Assembly: GCA_021432605.1 (NCBI GenBank)
Contig: MU271146.1
Coordinates: 1,736,001-1,800,000, forward strand
DNA length: 64,000 nucleotides
Source: Coniochaeta sp. PMI_546
Lineage: Eukaryota; Ascomycota; Sordariomycetes; Coniochaetales; Coniochaetaceae
Direction: 5' to 3'
Each line of letters starts with the position of its first letter. Position 1 is the stretch's first letter. The notes beneath the pieces were generated by a model that was given only the letters and a program-made list of their open reading frames with translations, was not told where the DNA came from and did not search any database. The translations under genes and the position numbers were made by a program. This document shows positions 44,610-55,549 of the stretch, one piece after another.

Positions 44610-46321
44610 ATCTGCCACCTAAGGGGTGGTGGGAGCCCCAATCCTAGCAGTTGTGTTGCGACATAAGTGTCGTGACCCTCCTGTATGCGCTTCCGGATCC
44701 GTTCGCAAACACACACGGTTACTGATGCAGCAACGACAGGCAACAGCAACGAGCAAACGTGAGAACGAGAAAGAGAGATCGTCAGGGAACGGCAAGGCGG
44801 GTCGGGGAGATCATGTTGATGTAGGGAGCAGTAGCGTCCTCCCAGGGTCGCAATGCCCCGTCCAGACGACCCGATGGTCGGGACGGGAGGGGGTGGAGTG
44901 ATCTGTGAGGTACGATCTAGGATCTGCCACGAGGTTTGAGTGAGACGAGGAGACGTTGGTCAGGGGCGGCGTGTAGGGGGGGACCCTGTACGTCATCCTC
45001 GTCGCTCGCTCGGGCTCTGTTACTGCGTGCATGAGGTGTCCTCTTCCGGAATGGTGAGGCTTTGGTATGCGCTATCTTCAGAGTCTATGTCGAGGACAAG
45101 TACACCACAATCTCCGAGAGAACACCACGAAGTGTCATCGACTTCCACCGCGGCACCATACAAGCTTAATGTGCGTCATGCCTGTGCTGCCAGAACCCAC
45201 TATGTGGATGGAAAAAAAAGTGAGCTTGACACGTTTGTGTCCACTACGTAGTAATTTTGCGATGGAGCTGGCGAGACTGTCGACATGGAATGCCAGCATT
45301 CCGGACATCTGATGAGGGTCTCGGTCACCTTCAACACTAAAAGTCTAGCTCAATCTTTAGTGCGTTCGAATTCTTCCCCGGTGGCTGTCCTACCTTACCA
45401 ATACAGACTCCGGACCGAGACTCGCTCAATATTCGGACAAAGCGTATCGACTAGAAGCGTCCAGTGCATCTTCAGGTTGATTCTCCAGTGTCTCACCGAG
45501 TCACCGTCGTAGACTTTGAGCGAGCATGATAGTTCGCTCCGTTGGAGTCTTGTTTCGGTCCTCGCCGGGTTATCTCGCAGTCAAGGTTGATCTGATGTCA
45601 GCCCTACCTATGTATAGACAGATCAAAGGTAACAATGACCCAACTACACGTCCACGTACAATGATACTGTTGCAACTGTAACGGAGCCCGGATGGCACCC
45701 GCATTCCACGGGGTTCAGGGGAGTTTGACGATCATTTATCAGCGTCCGAGCACCTGCATAATAGTCATCATTTAGTGAGACGCACTGACTGACCTTTCTG
45801 GCCAGACCGGCCGAGTGGCAGATGTTCTGGCCCGGACCTTGTAGTAAGGAACCGTAGAAGTAAGGTACCTTACCCCTGCTGCCCTGGTAGCTAGCATACT
45901 TAGTAGGTACCTAGACTCCGCAGTCTCCACCACTCCAGCTCCATACCGGTCAGGGATGTGGTTCTGCTTTTCCGCTCTACTAACCAACCCCTAACCCTGT
46001 TCCCAGACATCGACCATAGTACTTTGACCAGCCTCCGTCGTCTCTCTGTATGCAGTTTATTTGGCAAAATGAAAGAGTCATCACCTTTGCAACAGTGTGC
46101 GCTCCTTCTCTCTCCGTCTGATCGACTTGAGATCAAATCGAAAGCTGGAGGCTGGTAGCTGGAGCACCGACATACAGTCATGCAATGAGTTCCCATACTG
46201 GTGGACCCTGCATCGTCGTTTGCTCACCGTGATCCATTCTCAGTGTCACCTAGTCTAACCTTCAGCAATAACCACTTCACCAACCAAACAATGCTTACTC
46301 ATCAAAAGGCCACAGAGCAAA
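44610..46321. promoter_or_regulatory. Divergent intergenic region with AGGTACCT palindromes
   Basis: About 1.7 kb separates two opposed start codons. Two perfect palindromes lie close together: TAAGGTACCTTA at 45861-45872 and TAGGTACCTA at 45904-45913, some 400-460 bp before the kynurenine formamidase start. CCCTAACCCTG near 45989 is a single telomere-like unit. Open frames here have no protein character. Confidence 0.4.
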
Positions 46322-47320
46322 ATGAACGACATACCCAATCTGAAATACACAGAGCACACCTACGGCACCGAGAATGAGCTCCAACGACTAGGTGTCTGGC
46401 GCTGGATCCAACCTCCAGTCGCGCAGCACACCGTGCCAGCAGACCCACAGGTGCCCAAGACCAAGTACTGGCTCATGTGAGTCCTTGCCCCTTTCTCTTC
46501 TGTCTCTGACTTTACCTCTCCTCGACTCACATGCCGCTCAAGTTACGTCCACGGCGGCATCTGGCGCGACCCACGCATAACCCATCTCCAAGCCGAGGCC
46601 GGCATTAGCTTTCTGGCAGGCGAGTCCGACCAGTCTCGCATAGCCGGTTTCGCTTCCCTGGACTACCGGCTGTCACCGCACCCGGAGTTTCCGCAGAATC
46701 CGGAAACCACGCCGGTAGAAAAACTGAGGAGCGCGAAGCACCCGGACCATCTCAGTGATGTGCGCTCTGCGCTTGCCTTCCTGAGAAGGGAGTATAAGAT
46801 TGGGAACGGCGAGGGGGAAACGCCGTACGTGCTGTATGGACACAGCTGTGGTGCGACCCTGGCCTTCCAGGTGGTCATGGGGTTTGACTGCGGGCCGAGC
46901 AGAGATGAAGTGCCCATGCCGGTTGCTGTCGTTGGGTTCCAGGGGATGTACGACCTTGCCGGCCTGAATGAGCGATTCGACGGAGCGTATCGCGAGATGA
47001 TTGCCGGCGCGTTTGGGGACGACGAGGAGGCTTGGAATGAGGTCAGTCCCGCGCGATTCAGTGGCAAGTTTATCGAGACTTGGGTGGGACCTGAGATGAG
47101 TCTTGCCGTGCTTGCCTATTCGCCGCAAGATGAGTGGATCGATATGCCTGAGATCGATGCCATGGAAGCCAGGCTGAGGGAGGAGGAGAAGGGAGGGATT
47201 CGTGTTGAGACCCGGCGTGACTTGACTGGCGGTCATGATGCTGTTGCGGAGAGTGGGCGAACTATCGCCAATGTGCTGGTTAGGACTATCGCTGGATTGG
47301 ATAACTTGGCGAGGACATAG
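46322..47320 (+). CDS. BNA7: Kynurenine formamidase (alpha/beta hydrolase, Bna7 type)
   Basis: Exons 46322-46476 and 46543-47320 are joined by a GTGAGT intron of 66 nt to give about 310 residues. The motif HGGIW (residues 55-59) is the oxyanion-hole signature of kynurenine formamidases. The nucleophile elbow is GHSCG with Ser about 153. The acid is probably Asp in YSPQDEW, and the His lies in GGHDAV near the C terminus. The enzyme hydrolyses N-formylkynurenine to kynurenine in tryptophan breakdown to NAD. Family members are soluble and about 260-320 residues long, so this one is full length. It ends 280 bp from the convergent MFS gene. Confidence 0.88.
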
Positions 47321-47600
47321 GAAACCATTGAAGAGTCACTAATAGCAAAAGGACTTGGTAGTTGACCAGTGCATGTTGGATTTAGCTTCTAAAGATTTAT
47401 CCAAATTATATTATTTCCAAATGTGTCCAGTAGGTTTCCCTATAGACATCAAGAAGCCAGTTTCTGTAGCTCACCGTAAGATATAGTTGGCCCTGTGAAG
47501 ACGATAGCCGCTTATGTCTACCATTGTTCATTATCTGGCATCATATATCGATTTCCACTCTCTCGCATCACGGTTCCATCTTGCCACACAGCCGCGTTCG

Positions 47601-49024
47601 CTATATCTTCACCTTTAGTCTCCAACCCGTACTCTTAACCCTTGCCATACCAATTGTACACGACCCGAGCGCGATGACGATCCCTGCCCACACTTGGGCC
47701 CAGATATACCTCCCATTATCCTTGTCAATGATAGCACCCGCAGTCGGCGGGCCTGCCAGAGTCGCGAAGGCGACAATCGTACACACCATGCCGAACCTCG
47801 TCCCCATTTTGCGGGGGTCCTTTGTCAAGCTCGCGAGAGCGCCGACGTAGACGCCCTGGGCGGCCCCATTCGCGAGACCGAAGAATACCGCAAAGACGTA
47901 CATATCGGTGCGCGTATGGATCCCTATCCATGCGAAGACCATACCGGCTAGGATCATGGTCATTATCGTAAAGGTGTTTACCGGTCCCAGGACGTAGTCT
48001 GCCAAGAAGCCGGTGATGGGTCGAGAGGGGACTGACATGCCGTTCATGATGAGGAGGAGTTGTACCGAGGAGACGGTGTCGAACCCGACCACATTACGGG
48101 CGTACACGTTGATCTGGGTAGAGTCAGTCATTTAAATTCCAGGCCAGGCTCGTCTATGGGGACCTATGGACTCGCGTGTACGCGCTTGCAGTAGGGTGAT
48201 CGGCTTACATAGAAGAACCCAAAATACAGAGCCCAAAACGTGAAAAACGCCCCCATGGTGAAGAGGACGTATGGTCCTTCCGTAAAAGCACTCCACTCGA
48301 CCCAAGGGCCAGTCCTTCTAGGCTTGAGACGGGGCTTGAGGACAGTGGTCGCGATAACACAGATCACTAAAGCCACGAAGGCAGACACCCTAACAGCCCA
48401 CCCAAACCCGACTTTGGGGATGAGATACTGTATTGTCGCCGGGAATATGACACTGCCTATGCCTGTGCCGGTGGCCGCGATGGCCAAGGCAAGGGCCCGC
48501 TTCCTCTTGAAATAGGAGTTGATCACCGTCAGGGGCGGCATGAACATGATGCCCAGCCCCAGACCGGTGCATACACCCTGGGCAAGGAAGATTTGCCAGT
48601 ACTGTGTCGAGATGCTCGTCATGAACGTGCCAAATATGACCATGAAGGAGCCCGCAGCAAGTGTCGTCTTGACATACCCGGCGTCGGCAAGTCTTCCGGA
48701 AAAGGTGCAGGACACGAATGTAAGGAAGAGCTGGACCGAGCCTATCCACGAGATCTGAGCTTGCGGTAGCTGGAGCCAGTCCTTGTAGTACAGCTGGTAA
48801 ACACCAAAGGTTGCCGGATAGCCCCAGGATATGCAGTTCACCAGGTTCCCGGCCAAGACCTGCGTCCAGGCCACGAGTCCGCCATCTGGAGGCTCGAAGG
48901 CACTTTCGACTTGGACGAGGTCGAGATCACCGGCTTCTGCACGGTCGGAGACGGAAGCGGCATCAATGGTCTCCGGCCGGGTATCAACGGGTGAGGATTT
49001 CTCAACGTCGGGGTTGACGGCCAT
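47601..49024 (-). CDS. MFS transporter of the monocarboxylate porter-like group
   Basis: Exons 49024-48209 and 48113-47601 are joined by a GTAAGC intron of 95 nt with an ACTGAC branch site, giving about 442 residues. A hydrophilic N terminus of about 50 residues precedes PPDGGLVAW, the signature preceding helix 1 in the monocarboxylate transporter group. About 12 hydrophobic spans follow, with a short Lys/Arg-rich loop (KPRLKPRR) between the halves and a SRPITGFLADYVLG-type motif in the second half. Fungal members (Mch-like) are annotated as monocarboxylate or riboflavin transporters, and many have unknown substrates. Substrate here is unknown. The tail-to-tail position beside kynurenine formamidase is not evidence of a shared role. 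Confidence 0.88.
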
Positions 49025-50365
49025 TTTCCACGCTAGTACTGACACCGACTACCTGATATCCTTGTTCTTGGAGCATTCTAAGCTTGCTGGCGCCAAAGGG
49101 GAACAAGCGAGGTGAAGACCAGCGAGAGGAACCAACAACAACAACAACAACATTGTCCATAACAGAAAACGAGAAAGGAAAAATCGGTGACTCTTGAAAC
49201 TCTATTAGGTCATCGGATTCAGGCCGTTGACTTCAACGTCCCATCATCGGCATGCCGTCTCCACTAGGAGCACCGGTTAGCTTGCCGTAGCGGCACCCCG
49301 AGAATGCCACCTACTGACATGCTGTTAGAGATGTTGTCAGTTAGCTGTAGGGATGCGCAAGGTCCGAAGTCGCTGCTAACGATGGACCCCTCCTTGTCGT
49401 GCACAGGGCGTAAATCACCCTTGGACAGGCAGAGTAAATATGACCGCTGTGCTGCTGCTTGGGCTACCCATGATCATGATGTCGCATATCTGAGCCAGTG
49501 GCAGTAACCTCCAAACGGCGCATGATCACTTGCTGACGAGGACGACATCGCTACCCCTCTGCAAACGTCAGAAGGATACGAGAGCATAGAGCTGTCAAAT
49601 CGTTGCTTGTCGTAGCGGGCTTCTCTCCGAGTCAGAAGCTATGACACGAGGGGTTGCTGGCCACAGTGGAACTTTTGCGCTGTGCCTGTTTTTTTCTGCT
49701 TCACCGGACGGGCATATCCGACGGGTGGAGACGGTGCGGAGTTGAAGAAGCGGCGGAAATTGGGCCGGCGTCGGAACAGGACCGCGTCCAATGATTACAC
49801 TATCTAGTTGAAGGAGGAACTGTCAGCATAAGTCCAGACCCTCGTGCCTCTATACAAGTTTCTAACGATATCAAGATAACAACATCATTGCCGTGTGATA
49901 CCTTGTGCCTTTCCTATCTACATAGTAGAATGACGCTTCGAGTTGTCGCTGTCATCCAAATGTACTACACTGAGAACTTAGACAGTCTCAAGATCCTGCA
50001 CACAACAGTCTCAAGATAGTCATTTCCTAGTTGTATCTCCGGCAGGTATTTTTGAACTTCGACCGGTTCGGATGATTGCGGCCGATATCACCAACGGACT
50101 TGCACGGTGACTGGCAAGGGAACTGAGCCGAAAGTTTTCTTCCGACTACCCTCAATCATAGACAATTTCATGTTCGTAAAGATAGAACCAAGCAGTGGAA
50201 GTGAGCTTTACTTGAGTTAGTCAGTGTCAGAGGCTATCTACATCATCACAGGGCGTGTAGACGTCCCCCGAATCCCATTGTATTTCATCAAAGCCCCATT
50301 CTCTTGCCTGGCTGCCATTCTCCATATGGGTGAACAGGTCGATGCAATAGATTTCTGCATCATTA
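49025..50365. other. Intergenic stretch with CAA microsatellite
   Basis: The 5' flank of the transporter gene contains a (CAA)6 microsatellite at 49133-49150, about 110 bp upstream of its start. The rest up to the SET gene 3' end holds only short non-protein-like frames. Confidence 0.5.
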
Positions 50366-51353
50366 TCAACGATCACTGGCGTCTCTTTCTCCGTAGATAT
50401 GGAAGGCCACACACAGCTTGCCAAGCCAAGTCTTTTGTGCCATAGCGAGTCGTGCAAAGCTCGCATTCCTCTCACTCTTGAAATCGTCCGAGGCTGCCTC
50501 CAGGGCTGCACTCCATGTCTCGAGGCGACAATCGTCCAGCAAACCCTCCTCGTCCAGAAGAAAAACGACCATGAGAGAGTAGATGAACATCGACGAGAGA
50601 GGTAGGCTACGGGTTTCTGCTGCTTTCTTAAGACCAGGGTCAACAATGATCGGCGAGCGCTGCAGATCCTTGGCCTGCCCGTCCAATTCTCTTCCATTTA
50701 AAAGATAGGACAATCCTCGGATAAGTCGCCGGCGCATGCCGCTGGCTCGCTGCAATGGTATACCGGCAGCACATGCTTCGCAGATACACACAAATCCAAG
50801 CGACTGGTGGCGCTCCTGACGAAGCTTTGTTTCAAAGCTTGACCGATAAGACGAGGTGATTTCCTCGCCACGAGCTATGTCCTTGATCGCAAACATAGCG
50901 TCGGTCGCTCCTTGAAGATCCGGCACCCTAGCATTAGGTCTGCATGAATGATTGAAGCGCGAGAGGAGCGGGAAGAAGCCGTGACCTTCGGGGCGAGATT
51001 GAAGAGCAGGCATTCTGAACTCGTTCTCGGCGAAAACCCATCTCAGGGTTGAGCCGCTGTGGAGATGACAGGCAAACTGCCGCTTCTGCATGGGTTGCAA
51101 GCTGCTGACGGCTGCCAAAACGTCCTCATCCGTGATATATTGCCACCGCTTCGCTATAACGAAAAGAGGTGCCTCTCTCAATATCAGAGCTCCATGCTCG
51201 ATTCATCGTGTTGCGAAGGCACCCCATCCTTTCCCAGGTGAGGGTTTCAGCTCGAAAGGCGCATCGGCAGGCAGGTCGAGTCGTCGATAAGCTAGTGACG
51301 AGTCAGATGAAGGAAATAAAGGCAACCGGATGATGAGGCTTACGGTGATCCAT
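50366..51353 (-). CDS. SET-domain protein gene with an in-frame TGA at codon 33
   Basis: Exon 1 is only 10 nt (51353-51344, MDH plus one base). A GTAAGC intron of 52 nt ends at CACTAG, and exon 2 is 51291-50366. The frame reads MDHPYRRLDLPADAPFELK, then GKGWGAFATR, the start of a SET domain, then TGA at 51205-51203, and continues in the same frame with IEHGALILREAPLFVI. Downstream blocks are typical of SET lysine methyltransferases: SRFNHSCRPNA, a GEEITSSY-like motif and a post-SET CICEAC cluster. Without the TGA the product would be about 311 residues. Either the gene is inactivated in this strain or the base call is wrong. No plausible intron removes the codon without deleting SET core residues. 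Translation from an internal ATG would lose the first SET strand. Confidence 0.7.
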
Positions 51354-53571
51354 GGTCGCGATCGGACTTCATTTAACCTCTTTGCTAGGACGAGAAACGT
51401 GCAAAAGGACCAGATACTGATTAACATCCACAAAGGTACCTAGAGGAACCTATTACATGTTTTCGCCGACGTTCGAGGTAATCGAGAAACCGTCAAGTCG
51501 TCTACCAGGTCGCCCAGCCTTTCAATGTATTTAAGGCTTGCAGCTATCGTGGTGCGTGGTTTGTATCGAGTCACACCTTAGAAACCCTTACCTCGTAATC
51601 ACACTCTCGGCAGCCTCAAAACACGGCGCAAACAGAAAGACGGTTCCTCAAGACATAAAGCTAAGGTTCCCGATACAGTAGTCGACTTCAACACTGCAAC
51701 AATGGGACGCACGCTGTCTCCCTAAGGATTTTTTCATTTTGTCCTGAACTCCAAACGAGAATTGTGCCTCAATTTCATCTATCAGTCCAAAAGGAGGGGG
51801 ACTCTTACGGAAGACCGTAGGAAGTCAGTTTCAGCAATATTGAACAACATAGAAGATCAAAGCTTTCTGAATATAGTCTCACCATCTCCTCACCCATGAG
51901 GTCTATCTAACACCGGACCCTTGATCTCAGCTTCATCCATCCCAACACCAAACAAATGACGTCATTGGCTGATCGCTGCTCGTTAGCGCCTCATCAAACC
52001 ACAACCCCGCACCTGCCAAAAGACCGGCCTCGACCCCACCATCCGGCCCCCACCCGAAGCTTGCCGCTCGCGCTAGGACCAAGTCCAGACTAGCGCCAAA
52101 TTTAACTTCAACCTCCTCTCATCCAGCTCACCGATGTACCTGTGTCGCGCGCACAAATGCGCGAGAGCGGATAGTTATTATTTTGGTGTCAGAATATTAT
52201 TTACGGGGTCGCATAGAGCATAGAACGAGGCCCTTTAAGTTGCAGAGGGCCTATGGGTGTGGTTGTTGATCTTAAGCGCCGCATCAACCTGGATTTTCCA
52301 CGGCTGGGGGAAAATGTTGTGCGACCCGATGACTATCGAGCCATGCGCCGACGAGGCGCAACCGTTGCACTGCCTGTAAACCGTCGAAAAAGACATGTCA
52401 TTTCGCTATTTCATGTGTGCTCAAGCGCGGATCGAAGGCGACATGAGCGAAATGCTCTGGCGCATCACTATTTGGCCGATTAGAAGTGATTAAAGGTGTA
52501 TATCGTATTTTCCGCTACAGAATCAATCTGACTCTCAGCACCACTGTCACACACACAACTAGCTCGAGTTCGTTCTCATATGCGACCGTGCCTGCCACAA
52601 TAACCAGACAAAAGAAAAAAATCAAGCCGAAACCTAGAACACAGTCAAGCAACAGAGAGAAATAAGCAGAACCTCCCACTCCGACAAGATATAACGGGCA
52701 GAAAAAAAGACGCAGAGACGTAAAGACTAAAGACCCAACTCCAAATCACCCGCTCGCCTGCCAAGGCAGAGTCAGTACAGACCAAACCATCCTATCTCCC
52801 ATTCCCATGGTTGTCCGGTTTCTGCAGGCACAAGAAAATGCTCGCATACCGCAAGAGCAGGTTCTGACAACTGCACAGAATAGACAACTATCTTGTGTCA
52901 GCAACAGCCACGGTCCCAGTAAACCGCGCGCCGGAGCGACCACGTATCCATTATCTGTTCGCGAGCGCTCGATCCATTCTGGCGCACACGATGTTCGCAC
53001 TTCTCCCTTCACCATTTTCCCCGTTGTGATGTATCGCACTCTCTGCGGAATGGAGCAAGGAAAGACCGTGGACCCCCAAACACAACCGCGGTAAACTCCA
53101 GGACATAGGAAATAGAGGAAAGAAAAAAAGGTAAACCGCTTCAACTCCCTTGCCGCAATTGCATGATTCGTCGGCCGTATCTACCTCAGAAAGAGGCCGA
53201 GCTGGCTTTTTGGCAGCTCATGCGTTCGCCAGCCGCCAGATTCTGCCGGGGGTGAAGATAAGGAGCATCTGTCGCAATGGGAAATTCGACGGCTGGAAAG
53301 AACTTTATATCGCAACAGTTCGCCTGCTTCGGTTTCGCGTATGCTTCCGCATCATTTGATGTAGCTGGACTTGGTTCAGCTTGCATGTCGTCGAGAGCCT
53401 GACGGCAGTGAGTTCATCTGGAGATGCAGATGGTCTGCGGACAGGTTGGAGATGTCAGGAGTGAAGATGTATGTGTGTCGATATAGACCGAGGTCCTGCG
53501 TTGATATAGGACACATTGCTTTATACCCGTGGTGATAGGAGGACCGCCTCCCGGTCCTGGAGAAGTGTATC
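51354..53571. other. Intergenic stretch, no recognisable gene
   Basis: This covers the promoter of the SET gene and the 3' flank of the Zn2Cys6 gene. The palindrome AGGTACCT lies at 51434-51441, and an A-rich segment near 52612-52625. A 76-codon open frame from 52253 is not recognisable. The last few hundred bases probably belong to the 3' untranslated region of the Zn2Cys6 gene. Confidence 0.4.
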
Positions 53572-55549
53572 CTACCGCTTGCGCTTCTTGTTCTTATCAG
53601 TGTTGGCACCGGCGACGGCAGCCGTGGTGATAGGCGCGGCAGGAAGAAGTGTCGGGGGCGCCGGCATATCGGTGACCTTGAGCGGCACCCCCATGTGGCG
53701 GCCGTACCGCCCCTTGCGGCCGTTGCCCTCGTCTTCGCTAATGCACTGGTCGGCAGGAATACCGGCATCCTTGCAACGCCCGCATGGTCGCTGGCGATCG
53801 CATCCCTTCTTGCTCTTGCGGCAGCGTTGGCAGCGAGGCTTGGTAGACAGGTCCGGCTCATCGTCACCAGACGCTGACGGCATAGCAGCCCTAGAGACGA
53901 CCGACTGCTTACGGGAGGCGGGAAGCGAGGCAGGTGACATCGGTACTGGAACGTAGGTGCTGGTGACGCCGTTCTCGCTTGCAGCTTTCTTGACCTTCGG
54001 TTTGGTGGTGGTGGGCTTTGTGCTCTTAGCTGTCTTCATACCTGACTGCTGCTGGGGCCGTGGCTTGGCGCCATTCACGGGATCGGTCTTGGGCTTGGGA
54101 GCCTTGAGTTTGGGTGCGCTCATGAGCCCGTGTGCAGCAGTGACATCACGGACAGGCTCGTCAGTCTCGATGCTTTCGCGAGGTGCGAAATGACTCTCAG
54201 TGGTGGGCAAGATCTTCTGATGGTTGCCAGATGTATCGAGCCTCTGCCGCCTCGCGGCAGGCAGCTCGTCGTCCTCCTCACTCTCCGAATCACTCGTTGC
54301 GCCGGTGGAGGATGCTGCGTCGGCACGACCGCTGAAGGTGTCGTCCAAGGTTGACGCAGATGTACGGCCTTGAGATATGTTGGACATCTCGCCCAATCTC
54401 ATTAGCTGCAGTGCGACATCCTTATCCTCTTCGGACACGCAGCTACCGACGGTTGGATCGGGGGTTGGCAGGATGCCCGCGCCAGGAGTAACCGCAGGCG
54501 GATACCCAATGCTGTTTCGACTCCGCTGCTGTTCTGATGTAGGGGTTGCATACAGGCTGGAATATCCAAAGCCATTGCTGTAGCTCTGTGGAGACTGTAT
54601 AGGTCTGGGGTTGGCCTGAGGGCGCTGGCCGAACGGGTTGTACGGCAGTGATTGGCGTTGATGTTCGGCACGTCGCACGGGGGATATCGAGGGGTTCGAA
54701 GTCGCTGCCGGCATCTGTGGAGGAGCGAACAAAGGAAGCTCCTAAGTCGCAAAAGGATGAAAGTTAGTACTGTGCCACTGAGACAGCCTTGTGAATGCGG
54801 AGTCCTCTTACCGAACTCTCGAACTTGGCGCGCTTGCGGCGGCCGCCTTCAACTATGTTCTCTAGACTTATCTCAGTGTTGCCGAGATGGTCCTTGCTCT
54901 TGCCAGACGAAGAGCCAGGGGCGCCGTCTCCACTTGTGTAGCCGTTCGAAAGGTCACCTTGGCCGTCGAGCCCACCTTGGGAGCCAGAGCCTCGAGCTGC
55001 AAAGTTTTGGGAGCGGCCTTTACCAGCAGAAGCGCTGCGACGCTCATGATTGTTGGGCGAAGGGCTACGCCTCCGTGAGGTCCTAGACATTGGTCTGGGA
55101 ATGTGATTACCGAACGCCTGTGTCGCTTGGGTTGAATAGCCGTCACCATTGAAGACGGCTGGCTGGTATGGGTGGGCTGGAAAGCTGCCCGGTGAAGGCG
55201 CAGTCTCTTCGAAAACACGCACGTAGACAACCATGTTGTTTTCGAAGTTCTCATAGCGTGCGATAAGTGTATTGCCATGTACGTCCTCAAAGCTGACCCC
55301 CTTGGAGACGGTAGGGCCTGAGTATAGCCCATAGAAGTTCTTCACGGTTGTTACAATCGAGTCTGTTGTATCATGTGGGTAGATCTGGACACGTAGTGGC
55401 AAGCGTGCGCGGGTCTGAGGAGACTCGGGGAACAGTAACTCAAAGGCAACGTTCTTAGGAACCGTCCGTGTCCGAGGGGATACACTGCCGCCATTGAGGT
55501 TGCCCTCTGGCAGAGCAGGCGCCCGGCTTCCGTAAGCAGGAGCAGCCAT
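53572..55549 (-). CDS. Zn2Cys6 regulator with a C-terminal zinc cluster and a conserved N-terminal domain
   Basis: Exons 55549-54812 and 54741-53572 are joined by a GTAAGA intron of 70 nt with a TACTAAC branch, giving about 635 residues. Residues 10-120 form an ordered domain (VAFELLFPESPQTRARLPLR, TVKNFYGLYSG, NMVVYVRVFEE) that I recall as highly conserved among filamentous fungi but cannot name. The centre is disordered and Ser/Pro-rich. The binuclear zinc cluster lies near residues 548-577 with spacing C-x2-C-x6-C-x5-C-x2-C-x9-C (RCQRCRKSKKGC, PCGRC). The protein ends in the basic KNKKRKR, a likely nuclear signal. Zn2Cys6 factors bind CGG half-sites. The C-terminal position of the cluster is unusual, and no fungal middle homology region is present. 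Confidence 0.85.

Noticed and set aside
46322-49024. Kynurenine formamidase and MFS transporter as a metabolic pair
   Set aside because: They are convergent neighbours and nothing in the transporter sequence points to a tryptophan metabolite.
51175-51240. Short intron that would remove the SET-gene TGA
   Set aside because: The only candidate is about 46 nt with weak sites and would delete the conserved start of the SET fold.
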